Made by a program: the position numbers and the translations under genes. Positions 27,560 through 35,719 of a stretch of DNA of 64,000 nt are shown piece after piece. Location: the NCBI GenBank assembly GCA_003141245.1, contig PLLE01000041.1, forward strand, positions 39,029 to 103,028, read 5' to 3'. This DNA is from Chloroflexota bacterium. GTDB lineage: Bacteria > Chloroflexota > Limnocylindria > Limnocylindrales > CSP1-4. Each line of letters opens with the position of its first letter. The first letter of the stretch is position 1. The notes below the pieces were generated by a model. The model searched no databases, was not told the origin of the DNA, and worked only from the letters and a program-made list of their open reading frames with translations.

Positions 27560-28812
27560 GCGAAGAAGCGGCAACCGGCCGCGCATTTCCGGCGACTGGA
27601 GTGTTGCCGGCGGGGACCGGGGCCGCAGATACTGCCACGGCCGATCGACCTCACGCTCACCTAGGGCGTCGCAACGACCGGCTGCTGCTGGCCGCGGTGG
27701 CCGCGTACGCGGTACTTCTCTCGGTCCTGATGGTCGCCCGAGGTATCACCGTCACGCCCGACCTGATCGTCGTCGCCTTCGGTCTGGCAGCCCTGCTTCT
27801 GGGCCGTGGCAAGCTCTTCCTGCGCGACTGGATCCCGTTCATCGCGCTGTTCCTCGCCTATGAGCTGATGCGCGGCTACGCCGACAGATTCGGCCTGCCG
27901 ATCCATGTCAACGATGTCGTTTCGATCGAGCGGGTCATAGGCCTAGGTGGCCTTCCCACGGTCTGGTTGCAAGGGCTCCTCCACCAGGGGCCGGCCACGG
28001 CTCCGGACGCCCTGGCCTCCATCTCCGTCATCTTCTACGTCCTGCATTTCCCACTGCCGCTGGCCGTGGGTTTCCTGCTCTGGATCCACCAGCGCCGCAC
28101 GTACTACGATTTCGTAGGAGCTTTGATCGTGCTGTCGATGGCGGCCTTCGTGACCTACCTGCTGCTACCGGTTGCACCGCCTTGGTGGGCCGACAAGTAC
28201 GGCAACGTCAGCGGCGTTCTGCACCTGCGCGATGTGGGGTTCGACGGGCTGGGCCATTTCTTCGGCTTCGGCAACTACTTCTACTCGTATTCGGTCTACA
28301 ACATCAGCTCCAACGACGTCGCGGCCTTCCCGTCTCTCCACGCCGCGTACCCGTTCCTCGCCTTCCTTTTCGCGCGTCGGGCGTTCGGCAGGGTCGGCTG
28401 GCTGATGGCCGCCTACACGGCCTGTGTCTGGTTCTCGATCCTCTATCTCGGCGAACACTGGATCGTCGACATCATTGGCGGCGTGGCCTACGCCTCCATT
28501 GCGTACTTGGTCATCCTTCGCGGTCCCAGGTGGGCTCGGCGCTTCATGGATCAATTCGCCGACGAGGAGATCGAGGCAGGCGTCGAAGCCGAGGATGCCG
28601 GGGAGGTCGGCGCGCTGCGGCGTATCGGTCGACGCGTGCGCTGGGCTCTGGTTCTGCAGGGCCTGGCGGTGGCGATCGTCGGAGCCGCCCTGGCCTACGG
28701 CATGAACAAGCTCGACTGGGTCGGAGGCACGGGCAGTGCCCTCTACCTCATGTCCTGGCTCGCGATCTTGGGCGGTCTGTGGCGGTCGGCCGTCGGCCTC
28801 GTCAGCCGTTGA
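27556..28812 (+). CDS. PAP2-family membrane phosphatase / inositolphosphotransferase-like
   Basis: Polytopic membrane protein, 418 residues. The PAP2 core has LLLPVAPPWWADKYG, then FPSLHAAYPFLAFLFARRAFG (histidine motif) and the ILYLGEHWIVDIIGGVAYA motif with catalytic His and Asp. The PP(W) variant and large N-terminal hydrophobic half resemble the Aur1/Ipt1-type inositolphosphotransferase subfamily, suggesting a phospholipid headgroup or glycolipid transferase rather than a simple phosphatase. About 8-9 membrane segments are visible. GTG 27556 overlaps rpe. The polar 35-residue N-terminus is probably disordered. The substrate is unknown. Confidence 0.8.
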   Translation: MSEEAATGRAFPATGVLPAGTGAADTATADRPHAHLGRRNDRLLLAAVAAYAVLLSVLMVARGITVTPDLIVVAFGLAALLLGRGKLFLRDWIPFIALFLAYELMRGYADRFGLPIHVNDVVSIERVIGLGGLPTVWLQGLLHQGPATAPDALASISVIFYVLHFPLPLAVGFLLWIHQRRTYYDFVGALIVLSMAAFVTYLLLPVAPPWWADKYGNVSGVLHLRDVGFDGLGHFFGFGNYFYSYSVYNISSNDVAAFPSLHAAYPFLAFLFARRAFGRVGWLMAAYTACVWFSILYLGEHWIVDIIGGVAYASIAYLVILRGPRWARRFMDQFADEEIEAGVEAEDAGEVGALRRIGRRVRWALVLQGLAVAIVGAALAYGMNKLDWVGGTGSALYLMSWLAILGGLWRSAVGLVSR

Positions 28813-28836
28813 GCCGTTGAGCCGTTGAGCCGCTGA
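28805..28836 (+). repeat. 8-bp tandem repeat across the PAP2 stop codon
   Basis: Four tandem units of GCCGTTGA (the last is GCCGCTGA) begin inside the final codons of the PAP2 gene and cross its stop. They provide several TGA codons in successive frames and could act as a backup stop. Confidence 0.85.
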
Positions 28837-28852
28837 CGCGGGAGGATCGAAG

Positions 28853-29323
28853 ATGCGTGCACTGCTGCAGAGGGTCGCCCGGGCGGAGGTCCGGATCGAG
28901 GGTCGATCCGTCGCGTCGATAGGGCCGGGGCTGCTGATATTGCTCGGTGTCGGCCCGGCCGACGACGAGTGGGTGGCGGCGGGGCTGGCGGCCAAGGTGG
29001 CGGGACTGCGCATCTTCGCCGACGCCGAAGGCCTCACGAATCTGTCCGTGGCGGAGGTCGGCGGCGCGGTGCTTGTGGTGAGCCAGTTCACGCTGTACGC
29101 GGACACGCGGCGCGGCCGCCGGCCGTCGTTCGTCGGGGCCGCGGGGCCGGTCGTCGGCGAGCGGCTGTACGAGGTCTTCTGCGAGATCCTGGCCTCGACC
29201 GGCCTCCTCGTGTCCCAGGGACGCTTTGGGGCGGAGATGCAGGTCGAGCTGATCAACGACGGCCCGTTCACGATCTGGCTCGACAGCGACGAGTTGGGGC
29301 TCGCGCCCAAGCCGGCGTCCTGA
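28853..29323 (+). CDS. dtd: D-aminoacyl-tRNA deacylase
   Basis: Proofreading enzyme that removes D-amino acids (and glycine) from tRNAs. The 156-residue protein has MRALLQRVARAEVRIEG, then VSQFTLYADTRRGRRPSF and the cross-dimer motif NDGPFTIWLD, in which Gly-Pro is the chiral-selectivity element of this family. The usual SQFTLYGDT is ADT here. The C-terminal extension is short. GGAGG lies about 8 bases upstream. No ligase or ribosome gene is nearby, but gene order from rpe to dtd is tight. Confidence 0.93.
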   Translation: MRALLQRVARAEVRIEGRSVASIGPGLLILLGVGPADDEWVAAGLAAKVAGLRIFADAEGLTNLSVAEVGGAVLVVSQFTLYADTRRGRRPSFVGAAGPVVGERLYEVFCEILASTGLLVSQGRFGAEMQVELINDGPFTIWLDSDELGLAPKPAS

Positions 29324-29410
29324 ACTGAAGGGCCGCGCGATCTCGGGGCGGCGTTGGCCCTCTCGCACGCGGCGGGGATGGTTCAATCCGTTGGACTCAG
29401 ATGGCAGCCC

Positions 29411-29561
29411 ATTTCCCCAACACGCCTGGAGAGTGCGAGCGGCGGCATCGAAACGGGTGGAGGCGACCCTTTTCCCCAACACGCCTGGGGGAGTGCGAGC
29501 GGCGGCATCGACACGAGTGGAGGCAGCCCTTTTCCCCAACACGCCTGAGGGGAGTACTGGG
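29411..29561 (+). repeat. Three tandem copies of the element end, about 60-bp period
   Basis: The end sequence (TTTCCCCAACACGCCTG and GAGTRC) is repeated at 29411, 29470 and 29530, spaced 59 and 60 bases. The first two units also share GAGCGGCGGCATCG and a following (A/C)GGGTGGAGG or GAGTGGAGG tail. The third unit is the left end of element 2 and keeps GGAGTACTG. Confidence 0.85.
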
Positions 29562-29754
29562 TGAGGCGAAGCGGCCCAGCGATCCCCGGCCCGGTCTCTC
29601 CGGCTGTCGCGATTAGCCGTATACGGCTAGCACTCCCTAAATCGGCGGCCAAATCTGCGTGCAAGAGCGCCTTAGGGGTGAGTCCCAACGGGTTAGGGGC
29701 GAGTCCCAACGGGGTGCTGGCGCCCAGCACGCTCCCCAGGCGTATTGGGCAATA
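29530..29754. repeat. Inverted-repeat-bounded intergenic element, copy 2
   Basis: About 225 bp bounded by 32-bp inverted repeats at 29530-29561 (plus) and 29723-29754 (minus), related to those of copy 1 at 24773. The interior holds the perfect 16-bp palindrome TAGCCGTATACGGCTA (29614-29629), preceded by GGCTGTCGCGAT as in copy 1. A 21-bp tandem duplication of TTAGGGG(T/C)GAGTCCCAACGGG lies at 29672-29713. No coding frame is credible. It lies between dtd and rpmB, the second large gap in the window. Confidence 0.7.
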
Positions 29755-29763
29755 CCGAGGTGC

Positions 29764-29819
29764 TCGTGGTTCGCGGCTCGCGGCTCGTGGTTCGCGGCTC
29801 GCGGCTCGCGGCTCGCGGC
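29764..29819 (+). repeat. Eight tandem heptamers
   Basis: Eight copies of a 7-bp unit, TCGCGGC or TCGTGGT, run without interruption. Seven is not a multiple of three, so a translation would cycle frames; it is probably non-coding and prone to slippage. It sits directly right of element 2. Confidence 0.9.
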
Positions 29820-29919
29820 TCACCTCGCCACGCGCCCCCAGAAGACACGATCGGCGCCGAACCGAGGGCTCGACGCCGAGTTGGTGCGTTCGATCGCCGG
29901 CCGCCTGGGCCGGCGCGGG

Positions 29920-30117
29920 CTATCGGGGGCCGCGCGAAAGCGTGCGCTGGCAGCGGGTGCAGACGAGGGTCTTCACCTGCTTGCCCTTCTGATCGATGGT
30001 CATCCGCTGGAGGTTGGGGCGGTAGCGCCGATGAGCGCGGACCCGGTTCATCCCGGACGACTGCGGGTTGAAGCCGTCTATGGAGACCTTCCCGCAGACG
30101 GCGCAGGAGCGAGCCAT
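29920..30117 (-). CDS. rpmB: 50S ribosomal protein L28
   Basis: Small large-subunit protein. The 65-residue sequence is SCAVCGKVSIDGFNPQSSG, then RRYRPNLQRM and VCTRCQRTLSRG. Cys5, Cys8, Cys53 and Cys56 form a zinc-binding pair of CxxC motifs, so this is the C+ version. GAGG precedes the ATG at 30117. It diverges from the asp23 operon, the same arrangement (rpmB opposite yloU-yloV-recG) found in Bacillus. Confidence 0.96.
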   Translation of the reverse strand: MARSCAVCGKVSIDGFNPQSSGMNRVRAHRRYRPNLQRMTIDQKGKQVKTLVCTRCQRTLSRGPR

Positions 30118-30136
30118 TAGGTCCTCACGGATACTG

Positions 30137-30142
30137 AATATA
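30137..30142 (-). promoter_or_regulatory. -10-like box (TATATT) for rpmB
   Basis: On the minus strand TATATT lies about 20 bases before the rpmB start, leaving a short leader containing GAGG. Divergent from the asp23 promoter at 30176. Confidence 0.5.
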
Positions 30143-30147
30143 AGAGG

Positions 30148-30165
30148 CGGCCCCGACCGGGGCCG
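30148..30165. promoter_or_regulatory. Perfect hairpin between divergent rpmB and asp23 promoters
   Basis: CGGCCCC and GGGGCCG form a 7-bp perfect stem with loop GACC, midway between the two -10 boxes. It could be an operator for both genes or a chance GC-rich palindrome; there is no T-tract, so it is not a terminator. Confidence 0.45.
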
Positions 30166-30175
30166 AACGGGGCGG

Positions 30176-30181
30176 TATGAT
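30176..30181 (+). promoter_or_regulatory. -10 box (TATGAT) for asp23-fakA operon
   Basis: TATGAT lies about 41 bases before the asp23 ATG, which has a GGAGGT ribosome site at 30208-30213. Confidence 0.55.
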
Positions 30182-30222
30182 AGCACACCGTTTCCGGCTC
30201 CCAGGCTGGAGGTCACATTCGC

Positions 30223-30717
30223 ATGCCCGAGCGTTCGGTGGGCGGCAGATCGATCGTCACCCGCCGCGCCATCGTAGACATTGTCCGAACAGCGGTCCAG
30301 AGCAGCTACGGCGTGACCGGTTTCTGCGACCCCTCGTTCGGACGGCGTCTGCTCCGCTGGGTCGGCCTCGATAGGCCCGGCATCCAGCTCTCCACCGAGA
30401 GCGGTCTGGGCCTTGATCTCTACGTGACGGTGGCCTTCGGGATGCCGGTCGCGGAGGTCGCACGCCAGGTCGATTCGGCGGTGCGCTACTCGCTGCGCCG
30501 GCTCGTTGGCGTGGAGGTCGCGAGCCTGACGATCCACGTCGACGGCCTTGGGTATCAGCCAACGGCCGTGCAGCGCGCGGAGGTGATCGAACGGGAGTCG
30601 ATCGAACTTGCCGAACCGAGCCGGGAAGCCACGACGGAGACGGCCGGACCGGATCAGGCCCATCTCAAGACCACGGCCGAGGGAGAGACGGCTTCGAGAA
30701 GACGCAAGTCAAGATGA
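30223..30717 (+). CDS. Asp23/Gls24 family protein (YloU-like)
   Basis: A 164-residue protein of the Asp23/YloU family. The conserved region is SIVTRRAIVDIVRTAVQSSYGVTG, followed by LDLYVTVAFGMPVAEVARQV and ASLTIHVDGL. It is followed by the DAK-domain fatty-acid kinase homologue, the same YloU-YloV order as in Firmicutes. The family is linked to cell envelope stress and fatty-acid kinase function, but a biochemical activity is not known. The last 50 residues are a disordered Glu/Thr/Arg-rich tail. Confidence 0.88.
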   Translation: MPERSVGGRSIVTRRAIVDIVRTAVQSSYGVTGFCDPSFGRRLLRWVGLDRPGIQLSTESGLGLDLYVTVAFGMPVAEVARQVDSAVRYSLRRLVGVEVASLTIHVDGLGYQPTAVQRAEVIERESIELAEPSREATTETAGPDQAHLKTTAEGETASRRRKSR

Positions 30718-30733
30718 GGCATCGAGTCGCCCG

Positions 30734-32545
30734 ATGACGCGCCGAGCCGGTGACGGGGCCGGACTCCTGGCGGCCTTCCACGCCGCTGTCGACAACCTTG
30801 CCGACCACGTCGACGAGGTGAACGCACTCAACGTCTTCCCCGTGCCCGACGGCGACACCGGCAGCAACATGCTCGCCACGGTGCGCGCGGCACTGGCCGA
30901 GGCGGATGGAGTGGCCGGCCGGCCGGCCGATCGAGTGGCCGCCGCCATCAGCTTCGGGGCGCTGATGGGCGCTCGGGGCAACTCCGGCGTCATCGCCTCG
31001 CAGATATTCCGGGGCATGGCCGAAGGGCTGGGCAGCAGGGAGCGTTTCGACGGCGCCGACCTAGCCCGGTCGCTGACCCAGGGGACGGCGACCGCGTACA
31101 AGGCGGTTGCCAAGCCGGTCGAGGGTACGATCCTGACTGTCATCCGTGAAGCCTCGGCAGCGGCCGTGGTCGTCGCCGAAGGGGGCGGCGATCTCGAGTC
31201 TGTCCTCATCGCCGCGGTCCAGGCGGCCGAAGAGGCAGTCGCGAAGACGCCCTCGATGCTGCCGATTCTGCGCGAGGCCGGCGTGGTCGACGCCGGCGGG
31301 CAGGGCCTCTTGCGGCTGCTCCAGGGAGCCCTGAATTACATCGTCGCCCACAACCCGGCCGAGGCGGCGGGCGGACCCCGTGTCGTTACCCACGGGCGAG
31401 CAGTCGCGCTAGCCGCCCCGATCGACGAGGGCTTCGGCTACGAGACCATGTTCCTGCTCCAGACACAGGACGAGCCACTCGACATCGATCGACTGCGGGG
31501 CGAGCTCGAGCGGATCGGCGACTCCGTGCTGGTGGCCGGCGACGGTCGGGCGGTCAAGGTTCACATCCACAACGACCGACCCGACCAGGTGATCGCGCTG
31601 GGCCTGTCGATGGGGTCGATCACCCGAATCACCGTCGAGAACCTGGACTCACAGAGTCAGCAGGCCCGAGAGAAGCGCGAGGCGGAGCGGAGCGTCGGCC
31701 AGCTCGTTGCCGAAGTGGGCGCGCATGGCGAAGGCCACTGGGCGGGACGCGGATCCGGGCATGCGCGCGGCCATCTCGAGGTCCGCCCGCACGTGGACCT
31801 GGAGACCTACGGTGCCGAGGCGGAGCCGGCCGTGGACGCGGCCAATGGGTCGAATGGAACGGGCAAAGGGGCGGCGCCGCTGGAGGCGGTCCCGCTTGCA
31901 GTCGTGGCGGTCACCGCCGGCGACGGGCTGGCGCGAATCTTCGAATCGTTCGGCGTGGCTGCGGTCGTGCAGGGCGGCCAGACCAACAATCCCTCGACTG
32001 GGGAGCTGCTCGACGCGGTGGAGAGGATCGCCGCGGAAGAGATCCTGCTGCTGCCCAACAACCCGAACGTCGTTCTGGCAGCGCGCCAGGCCTCCGAGTT
32101 GACCACTCGCCGCGTGCGGGTCGTGCCGACACGAAACGCCGCCGAGGGCTTCGCCGCGCTGCTGGCGATGGACACGGGCCGGGACGCCACCGCCAATGCC
32201 GAGTTCATGACGCTTGCCGGCCGGGCGATCCAGACATTGCAGGTGACCGAGGCCGTTCGCGATGCGACGATCGGCGGGCGGAAGGTTCGAATGGGCCAGA
32301 CGATCGTCCTCGATCCGGACGACGGCCTGCTGGCGGTGAACAGCGATCGAATGAAGGCCGTCCTGGCAGCAATGCGGGCCCTGGAGCCCGGTTTCGAGCT
32401 CGTGACCATCTACTACGGCGACGGGGCCGAGCTGGCAGAGGCCGAGGAGGTCGCCAGACGGATCGGGGAGTCGCGTCCCGGCGTGGAAGTGGAGGTGATC
32501 CACGGCGGTCAGCCCCACTACCGGTACCTCATCGCGGCCGAGTAG
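30734..32545 (+). CDS. fakA: DAK-domain fatty acid kinase subunit (YloV/FakA-like)
   Basis: Binds ATP through an N-terminal Dak2 domain and, in FakA, phosphorylates FakB-bound fatty acids to feed phospholipid synthesis. The 603-residue protein has NVFPVPDGDTGSNM (38-46 core, Mg/ATP-binding Asp residues), then FGALMGARGNSGVIASQIFRG and DAGGQGLL. The middle and C-terminal domains carry ARQASELTTRRVRVVPTRNAAEGFAAL and VIHGGQPHYRYL, typical of YloV. No fakB (DegV) gene is nearby. A low-complexity Gly/Ala stretch lies around residues 330-390. ATG 30734 is the only suitable start after asp23; the ribosome site is weak, so coupling to asp23 is likely. Confidence 0.88.
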   Translation: MTRRAGDGAGLLAAFHAAVDNLADHVDEVNALNVFPVPDGDTGSNMLATVRAALAEADGVAGRPADRVAAAISFGALMGARGNSGVIASQIFRGMAEGLGSRERFDGADLARSLTQGTATAYKAVAKPVEGTILTVIREASAAAVVVAEGGGDLESVLIAAVQAAEEAVAKTPSMLPILREAGVVDAGGQGLLRLLQGALNYIVAHNPAEAAGGPRVVTHGRAVALAAPIDEGFGYETMFLLQTQDEPLDIDRLRGELERIGDSVLVAGDGRAVKVHIHNDRPDQVIALGLSMGSITRITVENLDSQSQQAREKREAERSVGQLVAEVGAHGEGHWAGRGSGHARGHLEVRPHVDLETYGAEAEPAVDAANGSNGTGKGAAPLEAVPLAVVAVTAGDGLARIFESFGVAAVVQGGQTNNPSTGELLDAVERIAAEEILLLPNNPNVVLAARQASELTTRRVRVVPTRNAAEGFAALLAMDTGRDATANAEFMTLAGRAIQTLQVTEAVRDATIGGRKVRMGQTIVLDPDDGLLAVNSDRMKAVLAAMRALEPGFELVTIYYGDGAELAEAEEVARRIGESRPGVEVEVIHGGQPHYRYLIAAE

Positions 32546-32549
32546 GGGA

Positions 32550-35030
32550 GTGGCGACGCGGGGGTCCGAGCGATCGCAGGGAGGGCCGAGTGGCTCCGCC
32601 GGGCGGCCGCCTTCGGGGACGACGCGGGCGTCGACGCGACGAGTCGCGTCACGGGCCACGCCGCGCGGGCCTGTCGGCCCCGAGACCAGGATCGGAGAGA
32701 GCGGCTTCCTCGGCGCCACGACTCTGCGGCGGGTCGGGCCGCGGCTCGGCATCGCCACCGTCCGCGACCTGCTCTTCCACCTGCCTCGCCGCTACGACGA
32801 CCTGCGCGAGCTGAGCTCCGCCCGGGATCTGGTCTGGATCCGCGACGGCGAGCCCGCCAGCGCGCGACTTCAGGTGCGGAACATCTGCGTGGAGCAGACC
32901 TTCCGCCGGCGCATCCAGCGCACGACCGCCTACCTCGGCGATGAGACCGGCGAGGCCGAGGCAACGTGGTTCGGGCGGCGCGGAATCGAGAAGCGGCTGC
33001 ACGAGGGACAGTGGATTGTCATCAGCGGCAAGATCCGCCGCCGCGGCTTCACAACGAGCTTCGACAATCCGGAGTTCCAGCCGGACGACGGGTCGGCGCT
33101 GCTGCATGCCGGACGGATCGTGCCGGTGTATCGGCTCACGGCGGGGCTGACGGCGACGACTCTCCGGCGGGCGATCCGGCAGGCCCTCGACGCGGTTGGT
33201 GCCGCGTATCCGGAGTACCTGCCAGCCGAGGCCGCGTGCATGACAGCAGCGGCCGCACCAGCAGCGGCCGCACCAGCAACGGGTGCACCAGAGGCGGGCG
33301 CGACCCGTCCGCTCTCGATCGCCGCGGCGCTCGAGAGCGCCCACTACCCGGAGAGCTTCGGCGCGCGCGACGCCGCTCTCCGGCGTCTCGGGTTCGACGA
33401 GCTGCTGGCGCTGCAGATCGGCATGGTGGCGCGCGACCGGCAGCGCCGCGTGGCCGTCGGGGAGTCTGTGGCCGTCTCGCCGGCCCGCGTGGCGGAGGCG
33501 ATCGAGCGCGTCGAGACCGCCCTGACCGAGCAGATCCGGGCCCGCGGCGCCACGGAGCCGGCCCGCCTGACCGCGGACCAGGTCGAGGCCGTGAGCGCGA
33601 TCGTGGCCGACCTTGCTCAGCCCCGGCCGATGATGCGGCTCCTGCAGGGCGACGTCGGATCGGGCAAGACCGCGGTCGCAGCGCTGGCGCTGGCCTTCGT
33701 AGCCGACGCCGGGCGGCAGGGCGCGCTACTCGCGCCGACGGATCTGCTGGCCCGGCAGCATCACGTTGCCTTGCGGCGGCTGCTGGAGCCGCTCGGCCAC
33801 GACGTGACACTCCTCACCGGGTCGCTGCCCGCGAGCCAGCGGCGCGAGGCGCTCAAGCTGCTTGCCGCGCCGCCCGTGGGCGGAGGCCTGCTGGGCGGAA
33901 GCAGCGGCCGGATCGTGGTAGGAACGCACGCTCTCGTGCAGGAGGCCGTGCAGTTCGGAGACCTGGCCCTGGCCGTCGTCGACGAGCAGCATCGATTCGG
34001 GGTCGCGCAGCGAGAGGCGCTCGGCGCCAAGGGCCGGTCGCCACACGTTTTGCTGATGACGGCAACGCCGATCCCGAGGACTCTGGGCCAGATCATGCTC
34101 GCCGACCTGGACGTTTCGGACCTGCGAACCCCGCCGGCCGGCCGGCAGCGGATCATGACGGATGTCCGGCATAGCGACGGCCTTGATGGCACTGGCGCCG
34201 ACCCGAAACGGGACGCGTACCGGGGCATCGTCGACCAGGTCAGGAAGGGCCACCGCGCCTTCGTCGTCGTGCCACTGGTTGAGGAGGACGAGGAGACTGC
34301 CGCCCGCTCCGCCGACGAGGTCGCTGCGGCCCTGCCGGCCCAGCTGGGGGAGGCGGCGTCTCGGATGGGCCTCCCCGCGGATCCGACGGTCCGCGTCGGC
34401 GTCGTCCACGGCCAGATGAAGGCGGCCCAGCGCGACACAACGATGGATCTCTTCCGTCGGGGCGAGTTGGACGTGCTCGTCGGCACGACAGTGCTGGAAG
34501 TGGGGGTGGACGTGCCCGAGGCCACGGTGATGCTGATCCTGGACGCGGATCGCTTCGGCCTCGCGCAGCTCCACCAGTTGCGCGGTCGCGTCGGTCGGGG
34601 AGAGGCGCAGGCGTACTGCATCGTCGTGTCCGACTCGAACGACGAGACCGCGAAGGCCCGCCTCGAGGCCCTCGCTACTCACCATGACGGCTTCGAGCTG
34701 GCCGAGCTCGACCTGGAGCTGCGGCGCGAGGGCGAGCTGCTGGGCCTGCATCAGAGCGGTCTGCCGACGCTGCGGATCGCCTCGCTGCGGAACAAGGAGG
34801 ACCGCGAGCGCGCGGCCCAGGCCCGCGCCGTGGCCGAGCGACTCCTCGACGAGAAGGGCGGGCTGCTGCCCGGTCACGATGCGCTGGCCGCGGAGTTGCG
34901 CGACGGTTGGTTGGCCCGGGTTGGTGCGGGCGAGGTGCTGGCGGAGGTCGCCGACGCGGCCTCGGCCACGGAAGCCATGGCCACGGAAGCCGCAGCCGCT
35001 CAGGCGGCGGCCGCGGAGGCGCCCGAATGA
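32550..35030 (+). CDS. recG: ATP-dependent DNA helicase RecG
   Basis: Branch-migrating helicase that reverses stalled forks and processes Holliday junctions. The 826-residue protein has an OB wedge domain (about 95-190), then helicase motifs: DVGSGKTAVA (Walker A), VVDEQHRFGV (DEQH box), LLMTATPIPRTLGQ (motif III) and QLHQLRGRVGRG (motif VI). The N-terminal 35 residues are disordered and basic. An Ala/Pro-rich linker encoded by a 15-bp tandem repeat (33243-33292) breaks the wedge domain and helicase core. The C-terminal Ala/Glu-rich tail is similarly repetitive. GTG 32550 follows fakA by four bases. Confidence 0.93.
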   Translation: MATRGSERSQGGPSGSAGRPPSGTTRASTRRVASRATPRGPVGPETRIGESGFLGATTLRRVGPRLGIATVRDLLFHLPRRYDDLRELSSARDLVWIRDGEPASARLQVRNICVEQTFRRRIQRTTAYLGDETGEAEATWFGRRGIEKRLHEGQWIVISGKIRRRGFTTSFDNPEFQPDDGSALLHAGRIVPVYRLTAGLTATTLRRAIRQALDAVGAAYPEYLPAEAACMTAAAAPAAAAPATGAPEAGATRPLSIAAALESAHYPESFGARDAALRRLGFDELLALQIGMVARDRQRRVAVGESVAVSPARVAEAIERVETALTEQIRARGATEPARLTADQVEAVSAIVADLAQPRPMMRLLQGDVGSGKTAVAALALAFVADAGRQGALLAPTDLLARQHHVALRRLLEPLGHDVTLLTGSLPASQRREALKLLAAPPVGGGLLGGSSGRIVVGTHALVQEAVQFGDLALAVVDEQHRFGVAQREALGAKGRSPHVLLMTATPIPRTLGQIMLADLDVSDLRTPPAGRQRIMTDVRHSDGLDGTGADPKRDAYRGIVDQVRKGHRAFVVVPLVEEDEETAARSADEVAAALPAQLGEAASRMGLPADPTVRVGVVHGQMKAAQRDTTMDLFRRGELDVLVGTTVLEVGVDVPEATVMLILDADRFGLAQLHQLRGRVGRGEAQAYCIVVSDSNDETAKARLEALATHHDGFELAELDLELRREGELLGLHQSGLPTLRIASLRNKEDRERAAQARAVAERLLDEKGGLLPGHDALAAELRDGWLARVGAGEVLAEVADAASATEAMATEAAAAQAAAAEAPE
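33243..33292 (+). repeat. 15-bp tandem repeat within recG
   Basis: ACAGCAGCGGCCGCACC-like units (about three copies) encode an Ala/Pro-rich linker between the wedge and helicase domains. The period preserves frame. Confidence 0.75.
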
Positions 35031-35719
35031 GCGATGCAGGCCGCGTCATCGCCGGCTCTGCCAGAGGGACGCGACTACTCGCGCCCGGGCCGGGTACGCG
35101 GCCCATTGGCGACCGCGTCAAGCAGACTCTCTTCGCGATTCTGGAGCCGGACCTCCCCGGTGCCGCGATCCTCGATCTCTTCGCCGGCTCCGGAGCGGGC
35201 GGGATCGAGGCGCTTTCCCGGGGAGCGGCCAGGGCCGTCTTCGTCGAGCGTGATGCCGCCGCAGCCCGAGTCATCGCCGAGAATCTGGTCCGGGCCCGCT
35301 TCGCCGAGCGGGGTACCGTGACTCGAGCCGACGCGCTGACCTACCTTGCCGACCGCGCCGTCGCCGACGGCCCATTCGACGTCGTGCTGGTCGACCCGCC
35401 GTATGCCGAACCGCATTTGCTCGAAGCCGCCCTCATCAGGCTTGGGGCCGGCGCCTCAGCCGCCGCCGCCCACGGCGCCTCAGCCGCCGGCCCAGCTGCG
35501 CTCCTGCTGCGACCCGAAGCCTGGGTCGTCGCGAAGCATTTCTGGCGCACCCCTCCACCGCCGGCCGTCGGGCTGCTAGCATCCGTACGGACCCGACGGT
35601 TCGGAGAGACCGCTCTGACGTTCTACCGCCAGGCGGGCTCTGCGCCCCGGGATGCGGAGGAGTCGGCGGCCGTCACGCCCGCCCGGCCCGCCGCCGAGTC
35701 GGAGGAGGCTGCCAGGTGA
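35027..35719 (+). CDS. rsmD: 16S rRNA G966-N2 methyltransferase RsmD
   Basis: SAM-dependent methyltransferase acting on G966 of 16S rRNA. The 230-residue protein has RVIAGSARGTRLLAP, TRPIGDRVKQTLFAIL, the SAM-binding LDLFAGSGAGGIEALSRGA and the catalytic VDPPYAEP, which is the D/NPPY motif of N-methyltransferases. The Ala-rich segment at 145-165 is low complexity. The ATG overlaps recG (ATGA). recG-rsmD-coaD is a classic gene order. Confidence 0.93.
   Translation: MSDAGRVIAGSARGTRLLAPGPGTRPIGDRVKQTLFAILEPDLPGAAILDLFAGSGAGGIEALSRGAARAVFVERDAAAARVIAENLVRARFAERGTVTRADALTYLADRAVADGPFDVVLVDPPYAEPHLLEAALIRLGAGASAAAAHGASAAGPAALLLRPEAWVVAKHFWRTPPPPAVGLLASVRTRRFGETALTFYRQAGSAPRDAEESAAVTPARPAAESEEAAR

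Noticed and set aside
29411-29561. CRISPR array
   Set aside because: Only three units, and intervening sequence is itself similar rather than unique; no cas genes.
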